Shown: piece by piece, positions 21,705-32,297 of the stretch | How positions within the stretch are numbered: the stretch's first letter is position 1 | Layout of the letters: every line of letters begins with the position of its first letter | From: Aaosphaeria pasadenensis | Lineage: Eukaryota > Ascomycota > Dothideomycetes > Pleosporales | Reading direction: 5' to 3' | Length of the DNA: 64,000 nucleotides | Assembly: GCA_022813625.1 (NCBI GenBank) | Contig: JAKLMB010000007.1 | Span: forward strand, 1,116,001 to 1,180,000 | The notes under the pieces: generated by a model | What the model saw: only the letters and a program-made list of their open reading frames with translations | Told to the model about the DNA's origin: nothing | Database searches by the model: none | Program-made: the position numbers and the translations under genes

Positions 21705-24220
21705 ATGGCGGACGCAGTCAAACAAGCCGTCGAGGGTGTCGTAGAGAATGTCAAGAAATTAGCCGTATCGAACGAGGAGAAGCCACAGAAAGAGAAGAAG
21801 GAGAAGAAGAAGAAGGGCGGAGAGGCTGCAGATGGCCGTCCCTTAGAATTGAAGCCCCAAGCGGCGTTCATTGACCACCGAATCCAGATATTGTGAGTTA
21901 CAGAAATAGACACCTTAATTTTCAATTTGCTGATTTATGACAGCGAGAAGCTCAAGGCGAAGTATGACGAGGAGATTGCCCAAAAGCCCCGTGGTAAGCA
22001 GTGATCTCCTGCAGTAGCAGTACCTTTGCTCTAACGTATAATTTGCGGAACAGAGGATATCACGGTCACGCTCGGAGACGGTAAGACTATCATCGGAAAG
22101 TCATGGGAGACGAGCCCTGCAGAAATCGCCAGAAACATTAGCAAGAGCTTGTTTGAGCGCACGGTTATTGCGCGCTTGGATAAGGGAACTGAGAACGAGA
22201 CCCTTTGGGATTTGGAACGACCACTGGAGAAGAGCTGCGCGCTAGAACTTCTGCCATTCGAGGATCCAGAAGGAAAAAGGGTTTTCTGGCACTCCAGTGC
22301 GCATATCTTGGGAGAGGCTGCTGAACGTCGTTTTGGCTGCGACCTTTGCATCGGTCCCCCTATCGATGATGGATTCTATTACGAAATGGCCTTGCCAGAA
22401 AAGGCTGCTGTTGAGACCACCGATCACAAGCCTCTTGAGACCATTGTCAGCAGCATTGTCAAGGAGAAGCAAGTGTTCCAACGTCTCAGCCTGTCCAAGG
22501 ATGATCTCTTGGAAATGTTCAAGTCAAACCCATACAAACAGCACATCATCAAGGACAAGATCCCTGACGGCACTTTCACCACGGTCTATCGAAACGGTCC
22601 CCTTATCGATCTTTGCAGAGGACCCCATGTTCCCCACACTGGACGCATAAAACAGTTCAAGGTCATGAAGAACAGTGCCTCATATTTCCTCGGCGACGCC
22701 AACAACGACAGTCTTCAACGAATCTACGGTGTCTCATTCCCAGACAAGGATCAAATGCAGGCGCATCTTAAGTATCTCGAGGAGGCCGCCAAGCGTGACC
22801 ACCGAAAGATTGGTAAGGAACAAGAGCTCTTCTTCTTCCACGAGTACAGCCCAGGTTCTTGCTTCTTCTTGCCCCATGGCATGATCATCTACAACACACT
22901 TCAAGCCTACCTTCGCCAGCAGTACTGGGTACGCGGATATCAGGAGGTCGGTTCACCGAACATGTACAACTCAGCGCTTTGGAAGACCTCTGGACACTGG
23001 CAACACTACGCAGACGATATGTTCACGTTTGATGTAGAGAAGGAGAAATGGGCCTTGAAACCAATGAACTGTCCTGGCCACTGTCTGATCTTCCGACATC
23101 GCGAACGAAGCTACCGTGAGCTTCCCATCCGTATGGCCGACTTTGGTATTCTCCACCGAAATGAAGCCTCTGGAGCCTTGACAGGACTTACCCGAGTCCG
23201 TCGTTTCCAGCAAGACGACACGCACATCTTCTGTACGGAAGACCAAATCACTGAAGAGATCTCTGAGCTATTCGATTTCTTGAGGGAGGTCTACGGCAAG
23301 TTTGGCTTTACCTTCAAGCTCAAGCTTAGCACACGTCCGGAAGGTCATCTTGGAGCCATTGAGACCTGGAACAAGGCCGAGTCTAAGCTCACAGAAGCTC
23401 TTGATAAGTTCACTGCTGAGGGAGGTGATAAATGGGAACTGAACCCTGGTGACGGTGCCTTCTATGGACCCAAGATTGACATCACCATCTCTGATGCTCT
23501 GAAACGTGAGTTCCAGTGCGCAACAATCCAGCTCGACTTCCAGTTGCCAATCCAATTTGAGCTTGAGTACATGACCTCCGAGGTGGCCACAAAGCCCAAG
23601 GAAGATGCGAAGGCTAAGGATGAGACTGTCGAGGTCGGCGATGCCGGCGAGGCCAAGAAGGACGTCAAGAAGGTCAAGGAACCTCAGCCTGGATACGCCC
23701 GTCCTGTTATGATCCATCGTGCTATTTACGGATCGTTCGAGCGATTCATTGCGTAAGTATCAAATCCTTTCCAAGATGCGAGCATAGAATAACACCACAA
23801 TAGCATTCTCACAGAGCACTTCGCGGGTCGCTGGCCTTTCTGGATCTCCCCTCGCCAGGTCATGGTCATTCCAGTCATGCCTGCCGTCAATGATTACGTG
23901 AAGGAAGTTCAGAAGAAACTGAGAGAACAGGGCCTCCATGCCGACATTGACATTAGTGGAAATACCATGCAAAAGAAGATTCGTACCGCTCAGCTACAAC
24001 TTTACAACTTCATCTTCGTCGTTGGTGCCGAAGAGAGGGACAGCCAGGTATGTTGAGCGATCGTGTTCCATTGATACTTGACTGACGATTCCAGACTGTC
24101 AACATCCGCAACCGTGACGACCAAGGTACACAGCAGCGAGGCGAGATCATTCCTCTTGCCACCGCCATCCAGCAGTTGACGGCCTTGCGAGACGAGAGGA
24201 GATTGGAGAACAAGATCTAA
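21705..24220 (+). CDS. THS1: threonyl-tRNA synthetase
   Basis: Charges tRNA-Thr with threonine in the cytosol. Exons 21705-21892, 21944-21993, 22054-23752, 23804-24047 and 24095-24220 encode 768 residues. The order is a Lys/Glu-rich N-terminal extension (~15-45), a TGS domain (~80-145), and the editing domain with HSSAH at ~159-163 and LCRGPHVPHTGRIK. The class II core follows, with MNCPGHCLIF, motif 2 (NEASGALTGLTRVRRFQQDD), GAFYGPKIDITI and motif 3 (GSFERFIAILTEHFAGRWP). The C-terminal anticodon-binding domain ends IRNRDDQGTQQRGEIIPLA. An unusual ~35-residue Lys/Glu/Ala insertion (~588-624) sits between the DFQLPIQFELEYM strand and PVMIHRAIYGS, just before motif 3. There is no clear mitochondrial presequence. 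Two Gcn4-type sites lie upstream. Confidence 0.97.
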
Positions 24221-25296
24221 GCATGATCACAGCTTGAAATGCTTGTTAGTATCTTCTTGAGGATGGAAAGAATCTTCAAGCCGGGAGATGTTGAATTTTA
24301 GGGTTTCTATGTTTATTCACCAACGAGGTCATGGGAAGGCGCTTCGGTGGATGGAATGACAAAATCGGTGAGTGCCTGGGTAGGTATCTTACAACCAGCT
24401 CCATTGCTGGAAATACAAGGGAATAAATTACTTCTACATTTGATTAGTCCCACTACTTGGGCTTCGTTGCATTTTGGTTCTTGACCCTGGCCATTCTTCA
24501 CTACCCACCTGCTCCATTTAGCCATATCAATGGAGCAACCATGCATCTAGTAAGAGATAAATTGCCAACCACTCATGCCCAATTCACAATAATCTACTCG
24601 TTCCATGTCCTACCTGCAGCAGTAAATTCAAGGACTTGTTCCATACTCTTCTTTCAAGGAAGGTACAGTATGTGAAATAACAATTAACCACTACACAGTG
24701 CAGTAAAGTATGGTCTCAACTTTTTTTAGTCGATTATATCAATCACACTTACTATCAACCTGAAGCGCCCGCAGCACAACGAAGCAACTTCGTAAACAGC
24801 TTTCTACGCGAATATGCAGCTTCCTTTTACGACCTAGTTTCTCCCTTCGTAAATGCAAAGGGCACATTCCTGCAGATCCATTACATGACAATGTTTGTTA
24901 GAATCATCCTTCGCTCCAATGTCATTTGAGCTTATCAGCAACAAGCATGAGCGCGCGTGGCTTGTTATTCCCGCCTCTCGCATATACTGCGTCATGAACA
25001 GGGGGTTGTCAAAAGGAAAAGTACTTATCATTACGTTCGCCCGTTTGGGAAGCTCGTGATCGCAACGCAGATATCGATCTGCATGTGGAGAGGTGCATGC
25101 AGAGCTCGTTGCATGACAGGGCAATGCATTTGCCAGGATAGGGATGTCGAGAGGAGTATTAAACAATGTACTTCGCCTGTCCAATTATTCTTAGAGGTGC
25201 AGAACCCTTCAATTGAGAATCGTCTTTATTGTTCCCCATGCCTCACCATTGTGAAGTTTTCGAGTAGACTCTCAGCATAGCAATTGTGATATCGAA
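24221..25296. other. intergenic region
   Basis: About 1.1 kb of AT-rich DNA between two + strand genes. No supported gene, RNA or strong repeat. Confidence 0.5.
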
Positions 25297-27187
25297 ATGG
25301 CGCAACCTGCCGTAGCATTCGCACTTGACGGTGGTGACCCTCGTTTGAACGGTACAGCCAGATTGACTGAGAGGAAACTGCATGATCCCCTGTATGGTTG
25401 ATTCGCAGCCTCCATCGAGTGTTTCTTCTATCTGACCTAACACGAAGCATTACGTTCGAAGAATACGTCTACTTCGCCAAACTTGAACGAGAATACGAAA
25501 AGTCGCTTCCATCGGGTGGCCAATACACTTCGTTGAAATCGGTATTAACGAGGACAACGACTACACGGACCGTCGAGATCGATGGCTCAACTGCTGATGC
25601 AGGTGCCACAAAGGCGACAGAAGCCGGCGATGCGTCCGCGTCCAGTGCTCTCGTCACAGATGATGAATGGCACAACGCCTCGCGTGCCATGCGGACAGCT
25701 ACCTGGGGAGCTGTATTCTACTTGATCACGACAGATGTTTTGGGGCCCTACTCGGTGCCGTGAGTACTATCCACCCTTCCAAATGCTATCCAGACGCAAC
25801 TGACATTCAGAGCAGCTGGGCACTGAGTCAAATGGGATATGGACCAGGCGCCGTCCTATATACAATCTTTGGGGCTCTAGCTGGCTAGTAATACACCCCC
25901 TCTCGTCTTCGTGACTCCAAAGACTCTGGCTTACCCCGTTCAACTAGCACTGGCTACCAGATCTGGCGCATGTTTCTCCTCCTCGACTCGTCGCGATATC
26001 CACTGAGCTCCTTCGGCACAATCGCCTTCAGGATCTATGGCTCCTGGGCACGCCACATTGTCAATGTACTGCAAACGCTACAGCTTATCTTCAACGTAGG
26101 GTTGATCGTGATATCAAACGGTCAAGGGCTGTACCAGATCCAACCCAAGATATGCTACGTTGTCTGCTGCGTTATATGGACCGTCCTCGGAATGATCCTT
26201 GGACAGGTTAGAACGCTGCAGAGAATGGGCTGGCTAGCGAACGTCGCCATCTGGATCAACGTCGCAGTGATGATCCTGACTATGGCGATGGTGACCCGTA
26301 GCCCTCCAAACTACACCGCGTCGCTCAACTCCAACGGCCGGGGCGAGGACGACGGGCCCATCCGCACCTATGGCTCCGCGCCACCTTACTCGGAGGGCTT
26401 CCAAACGGGCATCTCGGGCCTTATGCAGGCTGTATATTCGTACGGCGGGCAGCTCATCTTCTGCGAGTTCATCTCCGAGATGCGGCGGCCGCACGACTTC
26501 TGGAAGGCGCTCGTCATCGCCGAGGCCTTCATCACCGCTGTCTACCTCTTCTTCGGCATCTTCGTGTACTCGTTCCACGGGCAGTACGTCATAAATCCAG
26601 CCTACCAAGGCCTGTCGTCCCAGGTCGCCCTCAAGGCAGGTAACATCCTCGGTCTCACGAGCGCGCTGCTAGCCGCGGCGCTGTACTCCAACATCGGGAT
26701 CAAGGTCATCTACTCCAACGTCCTCGTCGAAGTGTTCCGCGCGCCTCCCCTATCTTCCAGGGTCGGGAAACTCCTCTGGGTGGCTCTCGTCCCATTGTAC
26801 TGGTCCCTGGCGTTCCTGCTCGCGGCATCGATCCCGAACTTTCCCTATTTGTCTGGCCTCGTGGCTGCTGTGTGCATTCTGCAGTTCACGTACACGTTCC
26901 CACCTCTGCTGATGCTGGGTGCAGATATCCAGTACCACGCTATACAGGAGGGCGAGGGCTTCGACCCAAGAACGGGAACAACCACAAGGAGAGACGGAGG
27001 CTGGAGGCGGTGGAAGAGGGGCGTCAAGACGTACTGGTATGTGAATGCTTGGAACCTCGTCCTCGGGCTCGGCGCGTTGTGCACGGCGGGATTGGGCGTG
27101 TATGCGAGTGTGGAGGGTTTGAGAGCCGCCTTTGCGGTGGGTAGGAGCACGAGTTTTAGTTGTAAGGGGCCGTTGGGGAGTGGTTGA
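25297..27187 (+). CDS. AAAP-family neutral amino-acid transporter (Mtr-like)
   Basis: Proton-coupled amino-acid permease of the Aa_trans family, similar in layout to Neurospora Mtr (N system). Exons 25297-25391, 25448-25759, 25816-25887 and 25948-27187 encode 572 residues. Joins restore DPL|ITFEEYVYFAKLERE, GPYSVP|WALSQMGYGPGA and LAGY|TGYQIWRMF, which match the fungal family pattern. About eleven hydrophobic spans follow a long ~110-residue N-terminal cytosolic part containing an Ala/Thr-rich linker. That linker (ARTVEIDGSTADAGATKATE region) looks poorly conserved. Key landmarks are the GLIVISNGQGL helix, FCEFISEMRRPHDFWKAL and NILGLTSALLAAALYSNIGIKV. Plasma membrane is the likely site; vacuolar location is possible. 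Substrate range cannot be read from sequence. Confidence 0.88.
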
Positions 27188-27727
27188 GTTGTGAACAGTT
27201 CGGTAGTTTTGTATGCAGTGTTATTTTTCGCATGTGGAGGTGCCAACATCACTTCCCTAAGTACTAACAGCTCATACATTAGTTTCAGTCTGTTAAAAGA
27301 GAGAGCCGAAGGGTTTGAATTGTGTCAATGTCGTCACCTACATGTTATTATCCCATATGTATGAGTACCACAGTTCCACCATAATACCAACATAAATCAT
27401 ATTTATGATTGTAGATCAATACGAGCAAACACTTAAAACAAACAACATGAGCACAAATAATTCAAGGGAGGCCTAGTCTAGAATGCAAACGCACGTAAAG
27501 ATTTGACGATATATAGAAGATGTTATGGAGATGTATGGTCTATCAGGGGGGTATTGAACATGCTGAAGAATAGACAGTAACATGAAACCCAGAAACATTG
27601 GGCGGTAAAAGTAACGAAATGAAAAGACAACGCTATAGAGAAAAATCCGACCTGGCTATGAGATTTGAAATATTGGCACGATCACATCAGCGGCATCTCA
27701 AGAGTATTGATGCTTACAAAAGCTCCT
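27188..27727. other. convergent intergenic region
   Basis: About 540 bp of AT-rich DNA between the 3' ends of the transporter (+) and the GH16 gene (-). Nothing beyond UTR-like sequence is seen. Confidence 0.5.
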
Positions 27728-29116
27728 TTACCACTTGTACGTCCTTCCACTGGAGTGCACAAGAGATCGGCGTCTCCTCTGGGGTTGAGGCTGAGGCTGA
27801 GGCTCAAATGAGGGCGAACCTGGTGCCGCGGACGACGAAGATGATACCGAAGACGAAGATGATCCTTCAGACGCAGAAGGCCCTGTCGGCACCGCGCCCG
27901 GCTGCGTAGCTTCCATCTGTGGGGCACCCGTAGTCTGCGTGCTCGACAGGGCTGAACTCTGAGAGCCTGACGGGGCTGGCATGGTCGAGTTGCCGTTGCC
28001 ACCCTTCTCGTACCAGTACATATCGTAGATCTCGAAGTAGGACTCGCGGAACTTCTCTGGGTACTTCGAGACGTAATCGTTGCAAGAGCCAACGCCCGTC
28101 TTCGCCGCACAGCCGCCCGACTCCCACTCCTTGCCGGCCCATTGACCGCAGAATGCTATGTTGAAGATGATTCGCATATCCTTGAAGCGTTGCTCGAAAT
28201 CACATTCCGTGCTGGTGAACTTGGCGATGGGCTTGCCGAAGGTAGAGATGTCCGGAGACTCCCAATTGATCTTTTCCGTGTCGGGGAAGGGAATGAACCA
28301 TGTCGTGATGGACTTGGACAGGATCTCTGTGGCCCAGGCTCCACCTACGTTATAGTTGTAGTTTGCTCCGTATGTAGGAGGGTTGCCACCCGGGGGTCTT
28401 GTGATGTTCTCCACAGTGAAGTTGGAGTTCAAGTCTGGGAAGGTAAGGTTATAATTCCCTGGAAGGGCCTTGATAGAGCAGCCCACGTTTTTGTCCTGAT
28501 CTGCCGCGTTAACATCGCAGTCTTTTGTGGCCAGATGACCCGAGAAGCTGAGATCTTGTGTGTTGCCATTAGGACTGGCGTTGGGATCGCCAGAGGTGCT
28601 GTTGTCGACAATACACTTTTCCGAAGTGTGAAGTGTTACGGCATTACGGTCACGGTCGTTGACGCCCTCGAGGATGTCGATTTCACCACCCTTGGGCCAT
28701 TCCTCCTGTCCAAGAAGCCAGAATGCAGGCCAGGAACCGCATTCATTGGTTGGCATGTGGGCAATGTCGGCAATCAGAAGACCTTGGTTGAGGTTGAAAT
28801 TGCCTTCCACTCGCACTGATTCACGGCCCTTTGGGTCGCTGTTCATGGAATCGGCTCCTAGGTAGACTGAACCAGTATCGTCATAATTGGCGGCTAATTG
28901 CAAATCGAAGGCCTTCTCCTTGGGCAAGTACTGTACGTGTCCTTCTGTCGGGTCTGGGCCTGAATAAAAATTGAAGTGCTCCCAGAACTTGTCGTACGAC
29001 ATGTTCCTCTGTATCGAATATCCTGAGCCACCATTTTCCTGAGCTACCGTGACAGATCCTAGGGAAAGAAAGGCGGCCAGCGCCGTTTGGGGTCTCCTAA
29101 GGATATGCGGATGCAT
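27728..29116 (-). CDS. secreted GH16 endo-1,3(4)-beta-glucanase
   Basis: Intronless, 462 residues. A signal peptide (RRPQTALAAFLSLGSVTVAQ, cut near residue 26) sends it to the wall or medium, where it would cleave mixed 1,3/1,4- or 1,3-beta-glucans or remodel wall glucan. The catalytic GH16 motif GGEIDILEGVN carries the nucleophile and acid/base glutamates at 145 and 150, with D147 between. Other landmarks are GSWPAFWLLGQ, GGAWATEILSKSITTWFIPF, FNIAFCGQWAGKEW and CAAKTGVGSCNDYVSKYPEKFRES. N-glycosylation sequons are frequent. After ~residue 385 the chain is Ser/Pro/Gln-rich and ends with a basic tail (PQPQPQRRRRSLVHSSGRTYKW), which is odd for this family, where a hydrophobic or GPI-type end is common. 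A short intron or frameshift near 27870 could change the end. Confidence 0.92.
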   Translation of the reverse strand: MHPHILRRPQTALAAFLSLGSVTVAQENGGSGYSIQRNMSYDKFWEHFNFYSGPDPTEGHVQYLPKEKAFDLQLAANYDDTGSVYLGADSMNSDPKGRESVRVEGNFNLNQGLLIADIAHMPTNECGSWPAFWLLGQEEWPKGGEIDILEGVNDRDRNAVTLHTSEKCIVDNSTSGDPNASPNGNTQDLSFSGHLATKDCDVNAADQDKNVGCSIKALPGNYNLTFPDLNSNFTVENITRPPGGNPPTYGANYNYNVGGAWATEILSKSITTWFIPFPDTEKINWESPDISTFGKPIAKFTSTECDFEQRFKDMRIIFNIAFCGQWAGKEWESGGCAAKTGVGSCNDYVSKYPEKFRESYFEIYDMYWYEKGGNGNSTMPAPSGSQSSALSSTQTTGAPQMEATQPGAVPTGPSASEGSSSSSVSSSSSAAPGSPSFEPQPQPQPQRRRRSLVHSSGRTYKW

Positions 29117-30339
29117 GGTTGCAGAGTCGAAATCTTGGTTGCTATAGATTCTCTTATAGCAGATCTAGGAGCAGTGTTCGAAATGGAAGATTATTTTCGA
29201 TTTACGCGCCAGAACTTATGGATAAAAAAGGATAGTGGCGAGTATTGTGCAAAGATGGACAATACAAAATGATCGAAAGCTGGTATGCAAATTTTCGAAA
29301 ACAATAGCTATTGTGCAACTGTGAAGGCACTACTATTGGTCAATTCTAATGGTGAAAGAATGGATGGTGAAGGGAGGAGAAGTGAAATCGCGATCAACAC
29401 GCCTTTGGGAAGAAGTGAAGGGAGCTTTCGCGAAGGAATGCAGTCGCAAAGTGAATGGAACCGTCGATTTTGCAAACAGGCGAGACAAAACAATAAGCAA
29501 AGATGGAAGAGGAAATGGAAGAGCGCGAAAGAACGACAATGGATGGAATTCTGTTCTTCAAGTTCAATGGATGCCTTACTTATGGTTGTTGCATCTCAAC
29601 TGACCAGATCGAGCAATTGTGTAGTTGGATACTCGCTTGCCTCTGATTGGTCGGTTTGCCCCCGGTCGTTGTTTCATTCGACAGAACACACGTGTAGACG
29701 CCAGGCTGTCATCCAATCGTCGTCACTCTGAGCCTCATCCTCGAAACTTGCGCTCTTGGACAACTCTCCAACCCGCGTCGCACCAGATCCTCTTACCAAG
29801 ACCGTGGCCTGTCCATCTGTTCCTCCATATGCTTAATGCTTCGTCATACGTATCTACCATCCTTTCCTTTCCAATTCGACCATGATCTAGGCCACAGTGT
29901 GTACAATACATAACTACCTAGTCACAGCATGTAGGTACCTACATACGGTATTTACACGAAGACTATCGATCGAGTAGATAGAACACAGGCGGAAACATGG
30001 ATCTAGTCATGATGTGGCAACAAAACAATCGAGTTTTCTTCATTATCTTCCTCTTCGCTACCAGCAACCCCCGTAACTAACGAGCATGGAATAAAATAAG
30101 CAAATTTAGAGCATATATGCATAACATGTCATTCGACATCCAAAGGTGTTCCTCGTCCAGAGACTAACGCCCTCCTGTCCCTGTTCCATTTGCGTCTAAC
30201 CCTCGCTGGATAAAGAATACAGACATGGAGAATCGGTAGAAGTAGTGGACACCTGTGACCGGCTACGATGCGTCGATCCGAAATCATTATCTAATGTGCA
30301 AACTATGTTGTCGGAAAATAGGATTCCAGCACGGCATGC
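29117..30339. other. intergenic region
   Basis: About 1.2 kb holding the GH16 promoter and the VTS1 3' flank, both on -. Contains TACCTAC/GTAGGTACC words near 29910-29945. No gene supported. Confidence 0.5.
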
Positions 30340-32297
30340 TTATTTCAGCTTGCCTGCATCCTTGGCCTCTTTGACCTGTTCGAAGACCTGGCAGTTTGTC
30401 AGTATTGGAATACTTTATCAGATTCAATCGGGCTGAATGAAAACATACCTTTAACATTTTTCGTCGTGCACCCAGTGCGTTGACACCGCGCTTCTCAAGA
30501 CCCTCATCATCCAGCTCGATCAATTCGTGCCATTTCAGGTCTTTCAGGTTGTCGGTGTACTTGTGTAGACGGAGACTCCTAAGCCAGCTTGGGATGTCTT
30601 GGAGGAGGGTGGGATCAGTAGGGTCCTCCGGAGGCTTGGATGAGCCACGTCGACCCCGTGGAGACCTTCCCCGGTTGATCTCACCGTGGTCGGAGAGATA
30701 GCCAGGATGAGATTCACCGGGTACGCCGAGGCCGAACTGGCTGAGAGTCAACCCGGCCAGGCCATTGTTCATGAGAGGAGAAGATCCGTAATCCGCCGCT
30801 AAGAAGCCGTTGTTCTGGGGTGATGCAAAGTTCATAGCGCCGAGACCCTGTCCCTGCATGGCGATACCGGGGGAGTTAGGGCGCGAACGATGACCCTGCA
30901 TAACGGCGAGCTGTTGAGCCTGTAGAGCGGCCGCTTGCTGTGGGGTGAGAACCTGGGGAAAGTTGTTAGTCATGAGGCGATCAGCATTGGGAATTGGGTA
31001 CCTACAAGACCTGGAGAAAGGGGAACATTTCCAGCTCCACCCTCTGAGGACCGAGCTCGGCGGTACTTCTTGACATCGTCAAGTTGGATGCGGTTGTTAA
31101 CAGTAGAAAGAGCAGCCAATTTCATGGCCGTAGCGTTGGCAACCATATCGGCCTGCGTGGCCGATTGCTGGCCAAAATTGCCGACCATTGGAGTGCTCAA
31201 TTGCGAAGCCCAGCTGCCACCTGGGGCATAGGATGGGGAAAGCATTGGCATGTTGGCAGCATTTGGATCCGGAGCATTAAGTGTGGTTTGTTGTACATTG
31301 CCGCCATCGCCAGAGAGAGGCAGGCGAGGTGAGCGCAAGCCTGCGGAGGGAGGAGGCTGAGAGAACTGACCCATAGGCTGGTGTTGACCCGAAGACTTGG
31401 GACGCTGGCCTTCATTCCACGGTGAGAGTGGTGCAGCGTTTTCCTTCCTGTTGTTCTCATCGGGGGCTGAGATGATCGGGGCGACCAAAGAGCTGCGGTC
31501 TCCTACCGTGCTGTTGCGATTGGATGCCGGTGCCAGGCCTGTGATGTCGGTGAACTCGGCCTTCTGCTTGGCGATGGCAGCAGCAGCGTCTGGGAACATG
31601 CGGTTGATCATCGTAGTGTCCAGTCCGGAATTGCGCTTAGCACCAGGGGACGGAGGTGGGCGGCCAATTCCTACAGAGCTGCGGTCTCCCGCAGTCAATT
31701 TGCTCATGGCGTCAGTCAACTTTTGAGTCATTGGATCTTTAAAAAAAAATTAGTGATTGGAACAATTTTCTAAACCATCATCAGATAGAACATACCCTTC
31801 TCGCCAAAATTGGCTGGAGATAAGACACCCGACATGGGCAGGCTCTTGGACATCTGCTGCAGAACCTGGATGAAGAAGCGAATCTGCACCTGAGTGGTCT
31901 GCTGGAGCAGAGCGTACAAAGCAGCGGTCCTTTCAGCCTCGCTCAGCACGCGAAACCATTGTTCGATGGCGCTCAGTTCGTCCTTGAAGTCCTGGTCCAA
32001 GGTGGCTGTAGCCATCTCCTCGAGAGTGACCTCATATTGGTCAATGTCTGCAAGCCATTGCTGAGCAGCACGTTCCATTTCGTCCGGGTTGCCAGAGTTG
32101 GTGTTGTTCCGTCCAAAGTAGATCTCGGAATTGGGACGAAGGCCACGGTTCGTGAGAGGAGAGGAGAAGCCACCCATGTCGGCGGAGGCCCGCAAGTGGT
32201 GACCAGCGCCGATGGCGCTGCGGCTGTTGGGAGGACGGAGAGAGCTAGACCCTTCAGGGGTGCTATTCCTGTTGGCAGCGTTGAGACCGGACGACAT
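30340..32297 (-). CDS. VTS1: SAM-domain RNA-binding post-transcriptional regulator Vts1
   Basis: Binds Smaug-recognition hairpins in mRNA through a SAM domain and promotes deadenylation and decay. Exons on -: 32297-31796, 31736-31006, 30952-30449 and 30387-30340, for 594 residues. The N-terminal part carries a conserved helical domain (RAAQQWLADIDQYEVTLEEM ... FFIQVLQQMSKSLPMSG, ~75-160). The middle is disordered, rich in Ser, Pro, Asn and Gln, with repeated NRNST/GDRSS blocks. The C-terminal SAM domain runs from DIPSWLRSLRLHKYTDNLKD through GVNALGARRKMLK and continues over the last intron into VFEQVKEAKDAGKLK. The third exon begins VLTPQQAAALQAQQLAVMQ. All joins are in frame. The long leader and 3.3-kb upstream gap suggest complex regulation, but this is inference. 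Confidence 0.94.

Noticed and set aside
26234..26608. Open minus-strand frame opposite the amino-acid transporter
   Set aside because: Shadow frame of a GC-rich coding exon; the + strand carries the recognised family.
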